The notes beneath the pieces were generated by a model, which worked only from the letters and a program-made list of their open reading frames with translations, searched no databases and was not told the DNA's origin. DNA of 64,000 nt. Source: Prosopocoilus inquinatus (lineage: Eukaryota; Arthropoda; Insecta; Coleoptera; Lucanidae). A program made the translations under genes and the position numbers. Shown here piece by piece: positions 24,603-38,843 of the stretch; positions within the stretch are counted from its first letter, which is position 1; each line of letters starts with the position of its first letter. The stretch is from NCBI GenBank assembly GCA_036172665.1, contig CM069872.1, positions 26,664,001 through 26,728,000 of the forward strand, given 5' to 3'.

Positions 24603-26241
24603 CGAAACGACAAATAACATGATAGATAAGTAAGGATCGATTAGATACAGCACAGGAACAACGCTAATACGTGTTGTTTCGTTTAAAACTATCTCCAGCT
24701 TCAGCTGCGTCCGAGAACTTCGTATCTCTCTTCAGAGTTACTGGAGTCCATCGAAACGTCAAATAACATGATAGGTGAGTAAGAATCGATTAGATACATC
24801 ACAGGAACAACGCTAATACGTGTTGTTTCGTTTAAAACTATCTCCAGCTTCAGCTGCGTCCGAGAACTTCGTATCTCACTTCAGAGTTACTGGAGTCCAT
24901 TGAAACGTCAAATAACATGATAGGTGAGTAAGGATCGATTAGATACATCACAGGAACAACGCTAATACGTGTTGTTTCGTTTAAAACTATTTCCAGCTCC
25001 TGCTGCGTCCAAAAACTTCGTATCTCACATCAGAATTACTAGAGTCCATCGAAACGACAAATAACATGATAGATAAGTAAGGATCGATTAGATACAGCAC
25101 AGGAACAACGCTAATACGTGTTGTATCGTTTAAAACTATCTCCAGCTTCAGCTGCGTCCGAGAACTTCGTATCTCACTTCAGAGTTACTGGAGTCCATCG
25201 AAACGTCAAATAACATGATAGGTGAGTAAGAATCGATTAGATACATCACAGGAACAACGCTAATGCGTGTTGTTTCGTTTAAAACTATTTCCAGCAACTG
25301 CTGCGTCCGAGAACTTTGTATCTTACATCAGACTTACTGGAGTCCATCCAAACGTCAAATAACATGTTAGATAAGTAAGAATCGAATAGATACATCACAG
25401 GAACAACGCTAATGCGTGTTGTTTCGTTTAAAACTATTTCCAGCTCCTGCTGCGTCCAAAAACTTGTATCTTACATCAGACTTACTGGAGTCCATCCAAA
25501 CGTCAAATAACATGTTAGATAAGTAAGAATCGAATAGATACATCACAGGAACAACGCTAATACGTGTTGTTTCGTTTAAAACTATCTCCAGCTTCAGCTG
25601 CGTCCGAGAACTTCGTATCTCACTTCAGAGTTACTGGAGTCCATTGAAACGTCAAATAACATGATAGGTGAGTAAGAATCGATTAGATACATCACAGGAA
25701 CAACGTTAATGCGTGTTGTTTCGTTTAAAACTATTTGCAGCTTCTGCTGCTTCCGATAAACTTTGTATCTCACATCAGAGTTACTGGAGTCCATCCAAAC
25801 GTCAAATAACATGATAGATGAGTAAGGATCGATTAGATACATCACAGGAACAACGCTAATACGTGTTGTTTCGTTCAAAACTATTTCCAGCTTCTGCTGC
25901 GTCCGAGAACTTTGTATCTCACATCAGAGTTACTGGAGTCCATTCAAACGTCAAATAACATGCTATATAAGTAAGGATCGATTAGATACATCACAGGAAC
26001 AACGCTAATACGTGTTATTTCGTTTAAAACTATTTCCAGCTCCTGCTGCGTCCAATAACTTCGTATCTCTCTTCAGAATTACTAGAGTCCATCGAAACGT
26101 CAAATAACATGATAGATGAGTAAGGATCGATTAGATACATCACAGGAACAACGCTAATGCGTGTTGTTTCGTTTAAAACTATTTCCAGCTCCTGCTGCGT
26201 CCAAAAACTTTGTATCTCACATCAGAGTTACTGGAGTCCAT
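24603..26241 (-). repeat. 11-monomer HOR unit, full copy in block A (1639 bp)
   Basis: This full unit is 1639 bp, or 11 x 149. One 148-bp monomer (about 25451-25466 carries AAAAACTTGTATC) and one 150-bp monomer (CGATAAACTTTG near 25757) compensate each other in length. At its right edge the expected CCATCGAAACGAC is replaced by CCATCCAAACGTAAAATAAC. Confidence 0.88.
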
Positions 26242-27281
26242 CCAAACGTAAAATAACATAGTAGATAAGTAAGGATCGATTAGATACATCACAGGAACAT
26301 CGCTAATGCGTGTTGTTTCGTTTAAAACTATTTCCAGCTTCTGCTGCGTCCGAAAACGTCGTATCTCACATCAGAGTTACTGGAGTCCATCGAAACGTCA
26401 AATAACATGATAGATGAGTAAGGATCGATTAGATACATCACAGGTACAACGCTAATGCGTGTTGTTTCGTTTAAAACTATTTCCAGCTTCTGCTGCGTCC
26501 GAGAACTTTGTATCTCACATCAGAGTTACTGGAGTCCATCCAAACGTCAAATAACATGATAGATGAGTAAGGATCGATTAGATACATCACAGGAACAACG
26601 CTAATACGTGTTGTTTCGTTTAAAACTCTTTCTAGCTTCAGCTGCGTCCGAGAACTTCGTAACTCACATCAAAGTTACTGGAGTCCATCGAAACGCCAAA
26701 TAACATGATAGATGAGTAAGGATCGATTAGATACATCACAGGAACATCGCTAATGCGTGTTGTTTCGTTTAAAACTATTTCCAGCTTCTGCTGCGTCCAA
26801 AAACTTTGTATCTCACATCAGAGTTACTGGAGTCCATCCAAACGTAAAATAACATGATAGATGAGTAAGGATCGATTAGATACATCACAGGAACATCGCT
26901 AATGCGTGTTGTTTCGTTTAAAACTATTTCCAGCTTCTGCTGCGTCCGAAAACGTCGTATCTCACATCAGAGTTACTGGAGGCCATCGAAACGACAAATA
27001 ACATGATAGATGAGTAAGGATCGATTGATACATCACAGGAACATCGCTAATGCGTGTTGTTTCGTTTAAAACTATTTCCAGCTTCTGCTGCGTCCGAAAA
27101 CGTCGTATCTCACATCAGAGTTACTGGAGTCCATCGAAACGTCAAATAACATGATAGATGAGTAAGGATCGCTTAGATACATCACAGGAACAACGCTAAT
27201 ACGTGTTGTTTCGTTCAAAATTATTTCCAGCTACTGCTGCGTCCGAGAACTTTGTATCTCACATCAGAGTTACTGGAGTCC

Positions 27282-27324
27282 GCGTCCAAAAACTTTGTAT
27301 CTCACATCAGAGTTACTGGAGTCC
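27282..27324 (-). repeat. 43-bp truncated monomer, copy 2
   Basis: This has the same GGAGTCC/GCGTCC junction and the same 43-bp length as at 21128, including the following monomer type with CCAAACGTAAAATAAC. The identical junction implies that it was copied with its surroundings. Confidence 0.92.
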
Positions 27325-27860
27325 ATCCAAACGTAAAATAACATGATAGATGAGTAAGGATCGATTAGATACATCACAGGAACATCGCTAATGCGTGTTG
27401 TTTCGTTTAAAACTATTTCCAGCTTCTGCTGCGTCCGAAAACGTCGTATCTCACATCAGAGTTACTGGAGGCCATCGAAACGACAAATAACATGATAGAT
27501 GAGTAAGGATCGATTGATACATCACAGGAACATCGCTAATGCGTGTTGTTTCGTTTAAAACTATTTCCAGCTTCTGCTGCGTCCGAAAACGTCGTATCTC
27601 ACATCAGAGTTACTGGAGTCCATCGAAACGTCAAATAACATGATAGATGAGTAAGGATCGCTTAGATACATCACAGGAACAACGCTAATACGTGTTGTTT
27701 CGTTCAAAATTATTTCCAGCTACTGCTGCGTCCGAGAACTTTGTATCTCACATCAGAGTTACTGGAGTCCATCCAAACGTCAGATAACATGATAGATGAG
27801 TAAGTATCGATTAGATACATCACAGGAACAACGCTCATACGTGTTGTTTCGTTTAAAACT

Positions 27861-28308
27861 ATTTCCAGTTGCTGCTGCGTCCGAAAACGTCGTATCTCAC
27901 ATCAGACTTACTGGAGTCCATCCAAACGTCAAATAACATGTTAGATAATTAAGGATCGTTTAGATACATCACAGGAACAACGCTAATACGTGTTGTTTCG
28001 TTCAAAACTATTTCCAGCTTCTGCTGCGTCCTAGAACTTTGTATCTCACATCAGAGTTACTGGTGTCCGTCCAAACGTCAAATAACATGATAGATGAGTA
28101 AGGATCGATAAGATACATCACAGGAACAACGCTAATGCGTGTTGTTTCATTTAAAACTATTTGCAGCTTCTGCTGCTTCCGATAAACTTTGTATCTCACA
28201 TCAGAGTTACTGGAGTCCATCCAAACGTCAAATAACATGATAGATGAGTAAGGATCGATTAGATACATCACAGGAACAACGCTAATACGTGTTGTTTCGT
28301 TTAAAACT
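27861..28308 (-). repeat. Three-monomer local duplication, copy 1 (448 bp)
   Basis: CTATTTCCAGTTGCTGCTG recurs 448 bp later at 28309, because 448 is two 149-bp monomers plus one 150-bp monomer. This copy has CATGTTAGATAATT and TACTGGAGTCC, as in block C (34835 and 35108). Confidence 0.85.
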
Positions 28309-28756
28309 ATTTCCAGTTGCTGCTGCGTCCGAAAACGTCGTATCTCACATCAGACTTACTGGAGTCCATCCAAACGTCAAATAACATTTTAGATAATTAA
28401 GGATCGTTTAGATACATCACAGGAACAACGCTAATACGTGTTGTTTCGTTCAAAACTATTTCCAGCTTCTGCTGCGTCCTAGAACTTTGTATCTCACATC
28501 AGAGTTACTGGTGTCCGTCCAAACGTCAAATAACATGATAGATGAGTAAGGATCGATAAGATACATCACAGGAACAACGCTAATGCGTGTTGTTTCATTT
28601 AAAACTATTTGCAGCTTCTGCTGCTTCCGATAAACTTTGTATCTCACATCAGAGTTACTGAAGTCCATCCAAACGTCAAATAACATGATAGATGAGTAAG
28701 GATCGATTAGATACATCACAGGAACAACGCTAATACGTGTTGTTTCGTTTAAAACT
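28309..28756 (-). repeat. Three-monomer local duplication, copy 2 (448 bp)
   Basis: This is the second copy of 27861-28308. It carries CATTTTAGATAATT and TACTGAAGTCC, which occur in block A (21636 and 21908) but not in the first copy. The two tandem copies therefore have different closest relatives, which marks the seam between the C-like and A-like parts of block B. Confidence 0.87.
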
Positions 28757-29861
28757 ATTTCCAGCTCCTGCTGCGTCCAAAAACTTCGTATCTCACATCA
28801 GAATTACTAGAGTCCATCGAAACGTCAAATAACATGACAGATGAGTAAGGATCGATTAGATACATCACAGGAACAACGCTAATGCGTGTTGTTTCGTTTA
28901 AAACTATTTCCAGCTTCTGCCGCGTCCGAAAATTTCGTATCACACATCAGAGTTACTGGAGTCCATCCAAACGTCAAATAACATGTTAGATAAGTAAGGA
29001 TCGTTTAGAAACATCACAGGAACAACGCTAATACGTGTTGTTTCGTTCAAAACTATTTCCAGCTTCTGCTGCGTCCGAGAACTTTGTATCTCACATCAGA
29101 GTTACTGGAGTCCATCCAAACGTCAAATAACATGATAGATGAGTAAGGATCGATTAGATACATCACAGGAACAACGCTAATACGTGTTGTTTCGTTTAAA
29201 ACTCTTTCTAGCTTCAGCTGCGTCCGAGAACTTCGTAACTCACATCAAAGTTACTGGAGTCCATCGAAACGCCAAATAACATGATAGATGAGTAAGGATC
29301 GATTAGATACATCACAGGAACAACGCTAATGCATGTTGTTTCGTTTAAAACTATTTCCAGCTCCTGCTGCGTCCAAAAACTTCGTATCTAACATCAGAGT
29401 TACTAGAGTCCATCGAAACGTCAAATAACATGATAGATGAGTAAGGATCGATTAGATACATCACAGGAACAACGCTAATGCGTGTTGTTTCATTTAAAAC
29501 TATTTGCAGCTTTTGCTGCGTCCGATAAACTTTGTATCTCACATCAGAGTTACTGGAGTCCATCCAAACGTCAAATAACATGATAGATGACTAAGGATCG
29601 ATTAGATACATCACAGGAACAACGCTAATACGTGTTGTTTCGTTTAAAACTATTTCCAGCTCCTGCTGCGTCCAAAAACTTCGTATCTCACATCAGAATT
29701 ACTAGAGTCAATCGAAACGTCAAATAACATGATAGATGAGTAAGGATCGATTAGATACATCACAGGAACAACGTTAATGCGTGTTGTTTCGTTTAAAACT
29801 ATTTCCAGCTTCTGCTGCGTCCGAAAACGTCGTATCTCACATCAGAGTTACTGGAGTCCAT

Positions 29862-31500
29862 CGAAACGACAAATAACATGATAGATAAGTAAGGATCGAT
29901 TAGATACAGCACAGGAACAACGCTAATACGTGTTGTTTCGTTTAAAACTATCTCCAGCTTCAGCTGCGTCCGAGAACTTCGTATCTCTCTTCAGAGTTAC
30001 TGGAGTCCATCGAAACGTCAAATAACATGATAGGTGAGTAAGAATCGATTAGATACATCACAGGAACAACGCTAATACGTGTTGTTTCGTTTAAAACTAT
30101 CTCCAGCTTCAGCTGCGTCCGAGAACTTCGTATCTCACTTCAGAGTTACTGGAGTCCATTGAAACGTCAAATAACATGATAGGTGAGTAAGGATCGATTA
30201 GATACATCACAGGAACAACGCTAATACGTGTTGTTTCGTTTAAAACTATTTCCAGCTCCTGCTGCGTCCAAAAACTTCGTATCTCACATCAGAATTACTA
30301 GAGTCCATCGAAACGACAAATAACATGATAGATAAGTAAGGATCGATTAGATACAGCACAGGAACAACGCTAATACGTGTTGTATCGTTTAAAACTATCT
30401 CCAGCTTCAGCTGCGTCCGAGAACTTCGTATCTCACTTCAGAGTTACTGGAGTCCATCGAAACGTCAAATAACATGACAGGTGAGTAAGAATCGATTAGA
30501 TACATCACAGGAACAACGCTAATGCGTGTTGTTTCGTTTAAAACTATTTCCAGCAACTGCTGCGTCCGAGAACTTTGTATCTTACATCAGACTTACTGGA
30601 GTCCATCCAAACGTCAAATAACATGTTAGATAAGTAAGAATCGAATAGATACATCACAGGAACAACGCTAATGCGTGTTGTTTCGTTTAAAACTATTTCC
30701 AGCTCCTGCTGCGTCCAAAAACTTGTATCTTACATCAGACTTACTGGAGTCCATCCAAACGTCAAATAACATGTTAGATAAGTAAGAATCGAATAGATAC
30801 ATCACAGGAACAACGCTAATACGTGTTGTTTCGTTTAAAACTATCTCCAGCTTCAGCTGCGTCCGAGAACTTCGTATCTCACTTCAGAGTTACTGGAGTC
30901 CATTGAAACGTCAAATAACATGATAGGTGAGTAAGAATCGATTAGATACATCACAGGAACAACGTTAATGCGTGTTGTTTCGTTTAAAACTATTTGCAGC
31001 TTCTGCTGCTTCCGATAAACTTTGTATCTCACATCAGAGTTACTGGAGTCCATCCAAACGTCAAATAACATGATAGATGAGTAAGGATCGATTAGATACA
31101 TCACAGGAACAACGCTAATACGTGTTGTTTCGTTCAAAACTATTTCCAGCTTCTGCTGCGTCCGAGAACTTTGTATCTCACATCAGAGTTACTGGAGTCC
31201 ATTCAAACGTCAAATAACATGCTATATAAGTAAGGATCGATTAGATACATCACAGGAACAACGCTAATACGTGTTATTTCGTTTAAAACTATTTCCAGCT
31301 CCTGCTGCGTCCAATAACATCGTATCTCTCTTCAGAATTACTAGAGTCCATCGAAACGTCAAATAACATGATAGATGAGTAAGGATCGATTAGATACATC
31401 ACAGGAACAACGCTAATGCGTGTTGTTTCGTTTAAAACTATTTCCAGCTCCTGCTGCGTCCAAAAACTTTGTATCTCACATCAGAGTTACTGGAGTCCAT
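29862..31500 (-). repeat. 11-monomer HOR unit in block B, copy 1 (1639 bp)
   Basis: The unit begins at CGAAACGACAAATAAC. CTCTCTTCAGAG variants at 29985 and 31624 and the 94-codon open stretches at 30853 and 32492 are all exactly 1639 bp apart. Private changes such as ATGACAGGTGAG near 30476 and CAATAACATCG near 31312 distinguish it from copy 2. Confidence 0.9.
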
Positions 31501-33139
31501 CGAAACGACAAATAACATGATAGATAAGTAAGGATCGATTAGATACAGCACAGGAACAACGCTAATACGTGTTGTTTCGTTTAAAACTATCTCCAGCTTC
31601 AGCTGCGTCCGAGAACTTCGTATCTCTCTTCAGAGTTACTGGAGTCCATCGAAACGTCAAATAACATGATAGGTGAGTAAGAATCGATTAGATACATCAC
31701 AGGAACAACGCTAATACGTGTTGTTTCGTTTAAAACTATCTCCAGCTTCAGCTGCGTCCGAGAACTTCGTATCTCACTTCAGAGTTACTGGAGTCCATTG
31801 AAACGTCAAATAACATGATAGGTGAGTAAGGATCGATTAGATACATCACAGGAACAACGCTAATACGTGTTGTTTCGTTTAAAACTATTTCCAGCTCCTG
31901 CTGCGTCCAAAAACTTCGTATCTCACATCAGAATTACTAGAGTCCATCGAAACGACAAATAACATGATAGATAAGTAAGGATCGATTAGATACAGCACAG
32001 GAACAACGCTAATACGTGTTGTATCGTTTAAAACTATCTCCAGCTTCAGCTGCGTCCGAGAACTTCGTATCTCACTTCAGAGTTACTGGAGTCCATCGAA
32101 ACGTCAAATAACATGATAGGTGAGTAAGAATCGATTAGATACATCACAGGAACAACGCTAATGCGTGTTGTTTCGTTTAAAACTATTTCCAGCAACTGCT
32201 GCGTCCGAGAACTTTGTATCTTACATCAGACTTACTGGAGTCCATCCAAACGTCAAATAACATGTTAGATAAGTAAGAATCGAATAGATACATCACAGGA
32301 ACAACGCTAATGCGTGTTGTTTCGTTTAAAACTATTTCCAGCTCCTGCTGCGTCCAAAAACTTGTATCTTACATCAGACTTACTGGAGTCCATCCAAACG
32401 TCAAATAACATGTTAGATAAGTAAGAATCGAATAGATACATCACAGGAACAACGCTAATACGTGTTGTTTCGTTTAAAACTATCTCCAGCTTCAGCTGCG
32501 TCCGAGAACTTCGTATCTCACTTCAGAGTTACTGGAGTCCATTGAAACGTCAAATAACATGATAGGTGAGTAAGAATCGATTAGATACATCACAGGAACA
32601 ACGTTAATGCGTGTTGTTTCGTTTAAAACTATTTGCAGCTTCTGCTGCTTCCGATAAACTTTGTATCTCACATCAGAGTTACTGGAGTCCATCCAAACGT
32701 CAAATAACATGATAGATGAGTAAGGATCGATTAGATACATCACAGGAACAACGCTAATACGTGTTGTTTCGTTCAAAACTATTTCCAGCTTCTGCTGCGT
32801 CCGAGAACTTTGTATCTCACATCAGAGTTACTGGAGTCCATTCAAACGTCAAATAACATGCTATATAAGTAAGGATCGATTAGATACATCACAGGAACAA
32901 CGCTAATACGTGTTATTTCGTTTAAAACTATTTCCAGCTCCTGCTGCGTCCAATAACTTCGTATCTCTCTTCAGAATTACTAGAGTCCATCGAAACGTCA
33001 AATAACATGATAGATGAGTAAGGATCGATTAGATACATCACAGGAACAACGCTAATGCGTGTTGTTTCGTTTAAAACTATTTCCAGCTCCTGCTGCGTCC
33101 AAAAACTTTGTATCTCACATCAGAGTTACTGGAGTCCAT
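31501..33139 (-). repeat. 11-monomer HOR unit in block B, copy 2 (1639 bp)
   Basis: This is the direct tandem copy of 29862-31500. It ends where CCATCCAAACGTAAAATAAC replaces CCATCGAAACGAC, the same exit as in block A at 26241 and in block C at 40482. Confidence 0.9.
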
Positions 33140-34179
33140 CCAAACGTAAAATAACATAGTAGATAAGTAAGGATCGATTAGATACATCACAGGAACATCG
33201 CTAATGCGTGTTGTTTCGTTTAAAACTATTTCCAGCTTCTGCTGCGTCCGAAAACGTCGTATCTCACATCAGAGTTACTGGAGTCCATCGAAACGTCAAA
33301 TAACATGATAGATGAGTAAGGATCGATTAGATACATCACAGGTACAACGCTAATGCGTGTTGTTTCGTTTAAAACTATTTCCAGCTTCTGCTGCGTCCGA
33401 GAACTTTGTATCTCACATCAGAGTTACTGGAGTCCATCCAAACGTCAAATAACATGATAGATGAGTAAGGATCGATTAGATACATCACAGGAACAACGCT
33501 AATACGTGTTGTTTCGTTTAAAACTCTTTCTAGCTTCAGCTGCGTCCGAGAACTTCGTAACTCACATCAAAGTTACTGGAGTCCATCGAAACGCCAAATA
33601 ACATGATAGATGAGTAAGGATCGATTAGATACATCACAGGAACATCGCTAATGCGTGTTGTTTCGTTTAAAACTATTTCCAGCTTCTGCTGCGTCCAAAA
33701 ACTTTGTATCTCACATCAGAGTTACTGGAGTCCATCCAAACGTAAAATAACATGATAGATGAGTAAGGATCGATTAGATACATCACAGGAACATCGCTAA
33801 TGCGTGTTGTTTCGTTTAAAACTATTTCCAGCTTCTGCTGCGTCCGAAAACGTCGTATCTCACATCAGAGTTACTGGAGGCCATCGAAACGACAAATAAC
33901 ATGATAGATGAGTAAGGATCGATTGATACATCACAGGAACATCGCTAATGCGTGTTGTTTCGTTTAAAACTATTTCCAGCTTCTGCTGCGTCCGAAAACG
34001 TCGTATCTCACATCAGAGTTACTGGAGTCCATCGAAACGTCAAATAACATGATAGATGAGTAAGGATCGCTTAGATACATCACAGGAACAACGCTAATAC
34101 GTGTTGTTTCGTTCAAAATTATTTCCAGCTACTGCTGCGTCCGAGAACTTTGTATCTCACATCAGAGTTACTGGAGTCC

Positions 34180-34222
34180 GCGTCCAAAAACTTTGTATCT
34201 CACATCAGAGTTACTGGAGTCC
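34180..34222 (-). repeat. 43-bp truncated monomer, copy 3
   Basis: The GGAGTCC/GCGTCC junction and length are the same as at 21128 and 27282. It lies exactly 6898 bp after copy 2. Confidence 0.92.
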
Positions 34223-37200
34223 ATCCAAACGTAAAATAACATGATAGATGAGTAAGGATCGATTAGATACATCACAGGAACATCGCTAATGCGTGTTGTT
34301 TCGTTTAAAACTATTTCCAGCTTCTGCTGCGTCCGAAAACGTCGTATCTCACATCAGAGTTACTGGAGGCCATCGAAACGACAAATAACATGATAGATGA
34401 GTAAGGATCGATTGATACATCACAGGAACATCGCTAATGCGTGTTGTTTCGTTTAAAACTATTTCCAGCTTCTGCTGCGTCCGAAAACGTCGTATCTCAC
34501 ATCAGAGTTACTGGAGTCCATCGAAACGTCAAATAACATGATAGATGAGTAAGGATCGCTTAGATACATCACAGGAACAACGCTAATACGTGTTGTTTCG
34601 TTCAAAATTATTTCCAGCTACTGCTGCGTCCGAGAACTTTGTATCTCACATCAGAGTTACTGGAGTCCATCCAAACGTCAGATAACATGATAGATGAGTA
34701 AGTATCGATTAGATACATCACAGGAACAACGCTCATACGTGTTGTTTCGTTTAAAACTATTTCCAGTTGCTGCTGCGTCCGAAAACGTCGTATCTCACAT
34801 CAGACTTACTGGAGTCCATCCAAACGTCAAATAACATGTTAGATAATTAAGGATCGTTTAGATACATCACAGGAACAACGCTAATACGTGTTGTTTCGTT
34901 CAAAACTATTTCCAGCTTCTGCTGCGTCCTAGAACTTTGTATCTCACATCAGAGTTACTGGTGTCCGTCCAAACGTCAAATAACATGATAGATGAGTAAG
35001 GATCGATAAGATACATCACAGGAACAACGCTAATGCGTGTTGTTTCATTTAAAACTATTTGCAGCTTCTGCTGCTTCCGATAAACTTTGTATCTCACATC
35101 AGAGTTACTGGAGTCCATCCAAACGTCAAATAACATGATAGATGAGTAAGGATCGATTAGATACATCACAGGAACAACGCTAATACGTGTTGTTTCGTTT
35201 AAAACTATTTCCAGCTCCTGCTGCGTCCAAAAACTTCGTATCTCACATCAGAATTACTAGAGTCCATCGAAACGTCAAATAACATGACAGATGAGTAAGG
35301 ATCGATTAGATACATCACAGGAACAACGCTAATGCGTGTTGTTTCGTTTAAAACTATTTCCAGCTTCTGCTGCGTCCGAAAATTTCGTATCACACATCAG
35401 AGTTACTGGAGTCCATCCAAACGTCAAATAACATGATAGATGAGTAAGGATCGTTTAGATACATCACAGGAACAACGCTAATACGTGTTGTTTCGTTCAA
35501 AACTATTTCCAGCTTCTGCTGCGTCCGAGAACTTTGTATCTCACATCAGAGTTACTGGAGTCCATCCAAACGTCAAATAACATGATAGATGAGTAAGGAT
35601 CGATTAGATACATCACAGGAACAACGCTAATACGTGTTGTTTCGTTTAAAACTCTTTCTAGCTTCAGCTGCGTCCGAGAACTTCGTAACTCACATCAAAG
35701 TTACTGGAGTCCATCGAAACGCCAAATAACATGATAGATGAGTAAGGATCGATTAGATACATCACAGGAACAACGCTAATGCATGTTGTTTCGTTTAAAA
35801 CTATTTCCAGCTCCTGCTGCGTCCAAAAACTTCGTATCTAACATCAGAGTTACTAGAGTCCATCGAAACGTCAAATAACATGATAGATGAGTAAGGATCG
35901 ATTAGATACATCACAGGAACAACGCTAATGCGTGTTGTTTCATTTAAAACTATTTGCAGCTTTTGCTGCGTCCGATAAACTTTGTATCTCACATCAGAGT
36001 TACTGGAGTCCATCCAAACGTCAAATAACATGATAGATGACTAAGGATCGATTAGATACATCACAGGAACAACGCTAATACGTGTTGTTTCGTTTAAAAC
36101 TATTTCCAGCTCCTGCTGCGTCCAAAAACTTCGTATCTCACATCAGAATTACTAGAGTCCATCGAAACGTCAAATAACATGATAGATGAGTAAGGATCGA
36201 TTAGATACATCACAGGAACAACGTTAATGCGTGTTGTTTCGTTTAAAACTATTTCCAGCTTCTGCTGCGTCCGAAAACGTCGTATCTCACATCAGAGTTA
36301 CTGGAGTCCATCGAAACGACAAATAACATGATAGATAAGTAAGGATCGATTAGATACAGCACAGGAACAACGCTAATACGTGTTGTTTCGTTTAAAACTA
36401 TCTCCAGCTTCAGCTGCGTCCGAGAACTTCGTATCTCACTTCAGAGTTACTGGAGTCCATCGAAACGTCAAATAACATGATAGGTGAGTAAGAATCGATT
36501 AGATACATCACAGGAACAACGCTAATGCGTGTTGTTTCGTTTAAAACTATTTCCAGCAACTGCTGCGTCCGAGAACTTTGTATCTTACATCAGACTTACT
36601 GGAGTCCATCCAAACGTCAAATAACATGTTAGATAAGTAAGAATCGAATAGATACATCACAGGAACAACGCTAATGCGTGTTGTTTCGTTTAAAACTATT
36701 TCCAGCTCCTGCTGCGTCCAAAAACTTGTATCTTACATCAGACTTACTGGAGTCCATCCAAACGTCAAATAACATGTTAGATAAGTAAGGATCGATTAGA
36801 TACAGCACAGGAACAACGCTAATACGTGTTGTTTCGTTTAAAACTATCTCCAGCTTCAGCTGCGTCCGAGAACTTCGTATCTCACTTCAGAGTTACTGGA
36901 GTCCATCGAAACGTCAAATAACATGATAGGTGAGTAAGAATCGATTAGATACATCACAGGAACATCGCTAATGCGTGTTGTTTCGTTTAAAACTATTTCC
37001 AGCTTCTGCTGCGTCCGAAAACGTCGTATCTCACATCAGAGTTACTGGAGTCCATCGAAACGTCAAATAACATGATAGATGAGTAAGGATCGCTTAGATA
37101 CATCACAGGAACAACGCTAATGCGTGTTGTTTCGTTTAAAACTATTTCCAGCTCCTGCTGCGTCCAAAAACTTTGTATCTCACATCAGAGTTACTGGAGT

Positions 37201-38843
37201 CCATCCAAACGTAAAATAACATGATAGATGAGTAAGGATCGATTAGATACATCACAGGAACATCGCTAATGCGTGTTGTTTCGTTTAAAACTATTTCCAG
37301 CTTCTGCTGCGTCCGAAAACGTGGTATCTCACATCAGAGTTACTGGAGGCCATCGAAACGACAAATAACATGATAGATGAGTAAGGATCGATTGATACAT
37401 CACAGGAACAACGCTAATGCGTGTTGTTTCGTTTAAAACTATTTCCAGCTTCTGCTGCGTCCGAAAACGTCGTATCTCACATCAGAGTTACGTGAGTCCA
37501 TCGAAACGTCAAATAACATGATAGATGAGTAAGGATCGCTTAGATACATCACAGGAACAACGCTAATACGTGTTGTTTCGTTCAAAATTATTTCCAGCTA
37601 CTGCTGCGTCCGAGAACTTTGTATCTCACATCAGAGTTACTGGAGTCCATCCAAACGTCAGATAACATGATAGATGAGTAAGTATCGATTAGATACATCA
37701 CAGGAACAACGCTCATACGTGTTGTTTCGTTTAAAACTATTTCCAGTTGCTGCTGCGTCCGAAAACGTCGTATCTCACATCAGACTTACTGGAGTCCATC
37801 CAAACGTCAAATAACATGTTAGATAATTAAGGATCGTTTAGATACATCACAGGAACAACGCTAATACGTGTTGTTTCGTTCAAAACTATTTCCAGCTTCT
37901 GCTGCGTCCTAGAACTTTGTATCTCACATCAGAGTTACTGGTGTCCGTCCAAACGTCAAATAACATGATAGATGAGTAAGGATCGATAAGATACATCACA
38001 GGAACAACGCTAATGCGTGTTGTTTCATTTAAAACTATTTGCAGCTTCTGCTGCTTCCGATAAACTTTGTATCTCACATCAGAGTTACTGGAGTCCATCC
38101 AAACGTCAAATAACATGATAGATGAGTAAGGATCGATTAGATACATCACAGGAACAACGCTAATACGTGTTGTTTCGTTTAAAACTATTTCCAGCTCCTG
38201 CTGCGTCCAAAAACTTCGTATCTCACATCAGAATTACTAGAGTCCATCGAAACGTCAAATAACATGACAGATGAGTAAGGATCGATTAGATACATCACAG
38301 GAACAACGCTAATGCGTGTTGTTTCGTTTAAAACTATTTCCAGCTTCTGCTGCGTCCGAAAATTTCGTATCACACATCAGAGTTACTGGAGTATATCCAA
38401 ACGTCAAATAACATGTTAGATAAGTAAGGATCGTTTAGATACATCACAGGAACAACGCTAATACGTGTTGTTTCGTTCAAAACTATTTCCAGCTTCTGCT
38501 GCGTCCGAGAACTTTGTATCTCACATCAGAGTTACTGGAGTCCATCGAAACGTCAAATAACATGATAGATGAGTAAGGATCGATTAGATACATCACAGGA
38601 ACAACGCTAATACGTGTTGTTTCGTTTAAAACTATTTCCAGCTCCTGCTGCGTCCAAAAACTTCGTATCTCACATCAGAATTACTAGAGTCCATCGAAAC
38701 GTCAAATAACATGATAGATGAGTAAGGATCGATTAGATACATCACAGGAACAACGTTAATGCGTGTTGTTTCGTTTAAAACTATTTCCAGCTTCTGCTGC
38801 GTCCGAAAACGTCGTATCTCACATCAGAGTTACTGGAGTCCAT

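Larger units (their letters stand above)
21128..27281 (-). repeat. Long HOR block A (6154 bp)
   Basis: The block is bounded by the 43-bp truncated monomers at 21128 and 27282. It aligns with block B at offset 6302 near 21706, 6750 near 22000-22960, and 6898 from about 23955 onward. The three steps (148, 448 and 148 bp) are whole-monomer gains in B and account exactly for the length difference of 744 bp. Variants shared only with B include AACATTTTAGATAATT, CTGAAGTCC, CTGCCGCGTCC, TTTAGAAACATC and GAGTCAATCG. Confidence 0.88.
27282..34179 (-). repeat. Long HOR block B (6898 bp), mosaic
   Basis: The block is bounded by truncated monomers at 27282 and 34180. From 27282 to about 28308 it matches block C (offset 6898), and I noticed no differences. 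From about 28309 to beyond 29710 it carries the variants of block A at offset 6750: CATTTTAG, CTGAAGTCC, CTGCCGCGTCC, TAGAAACATC and GAGTCAATCG. It also contains two complete tandem 1639-bp units. Confidence 0.88.
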
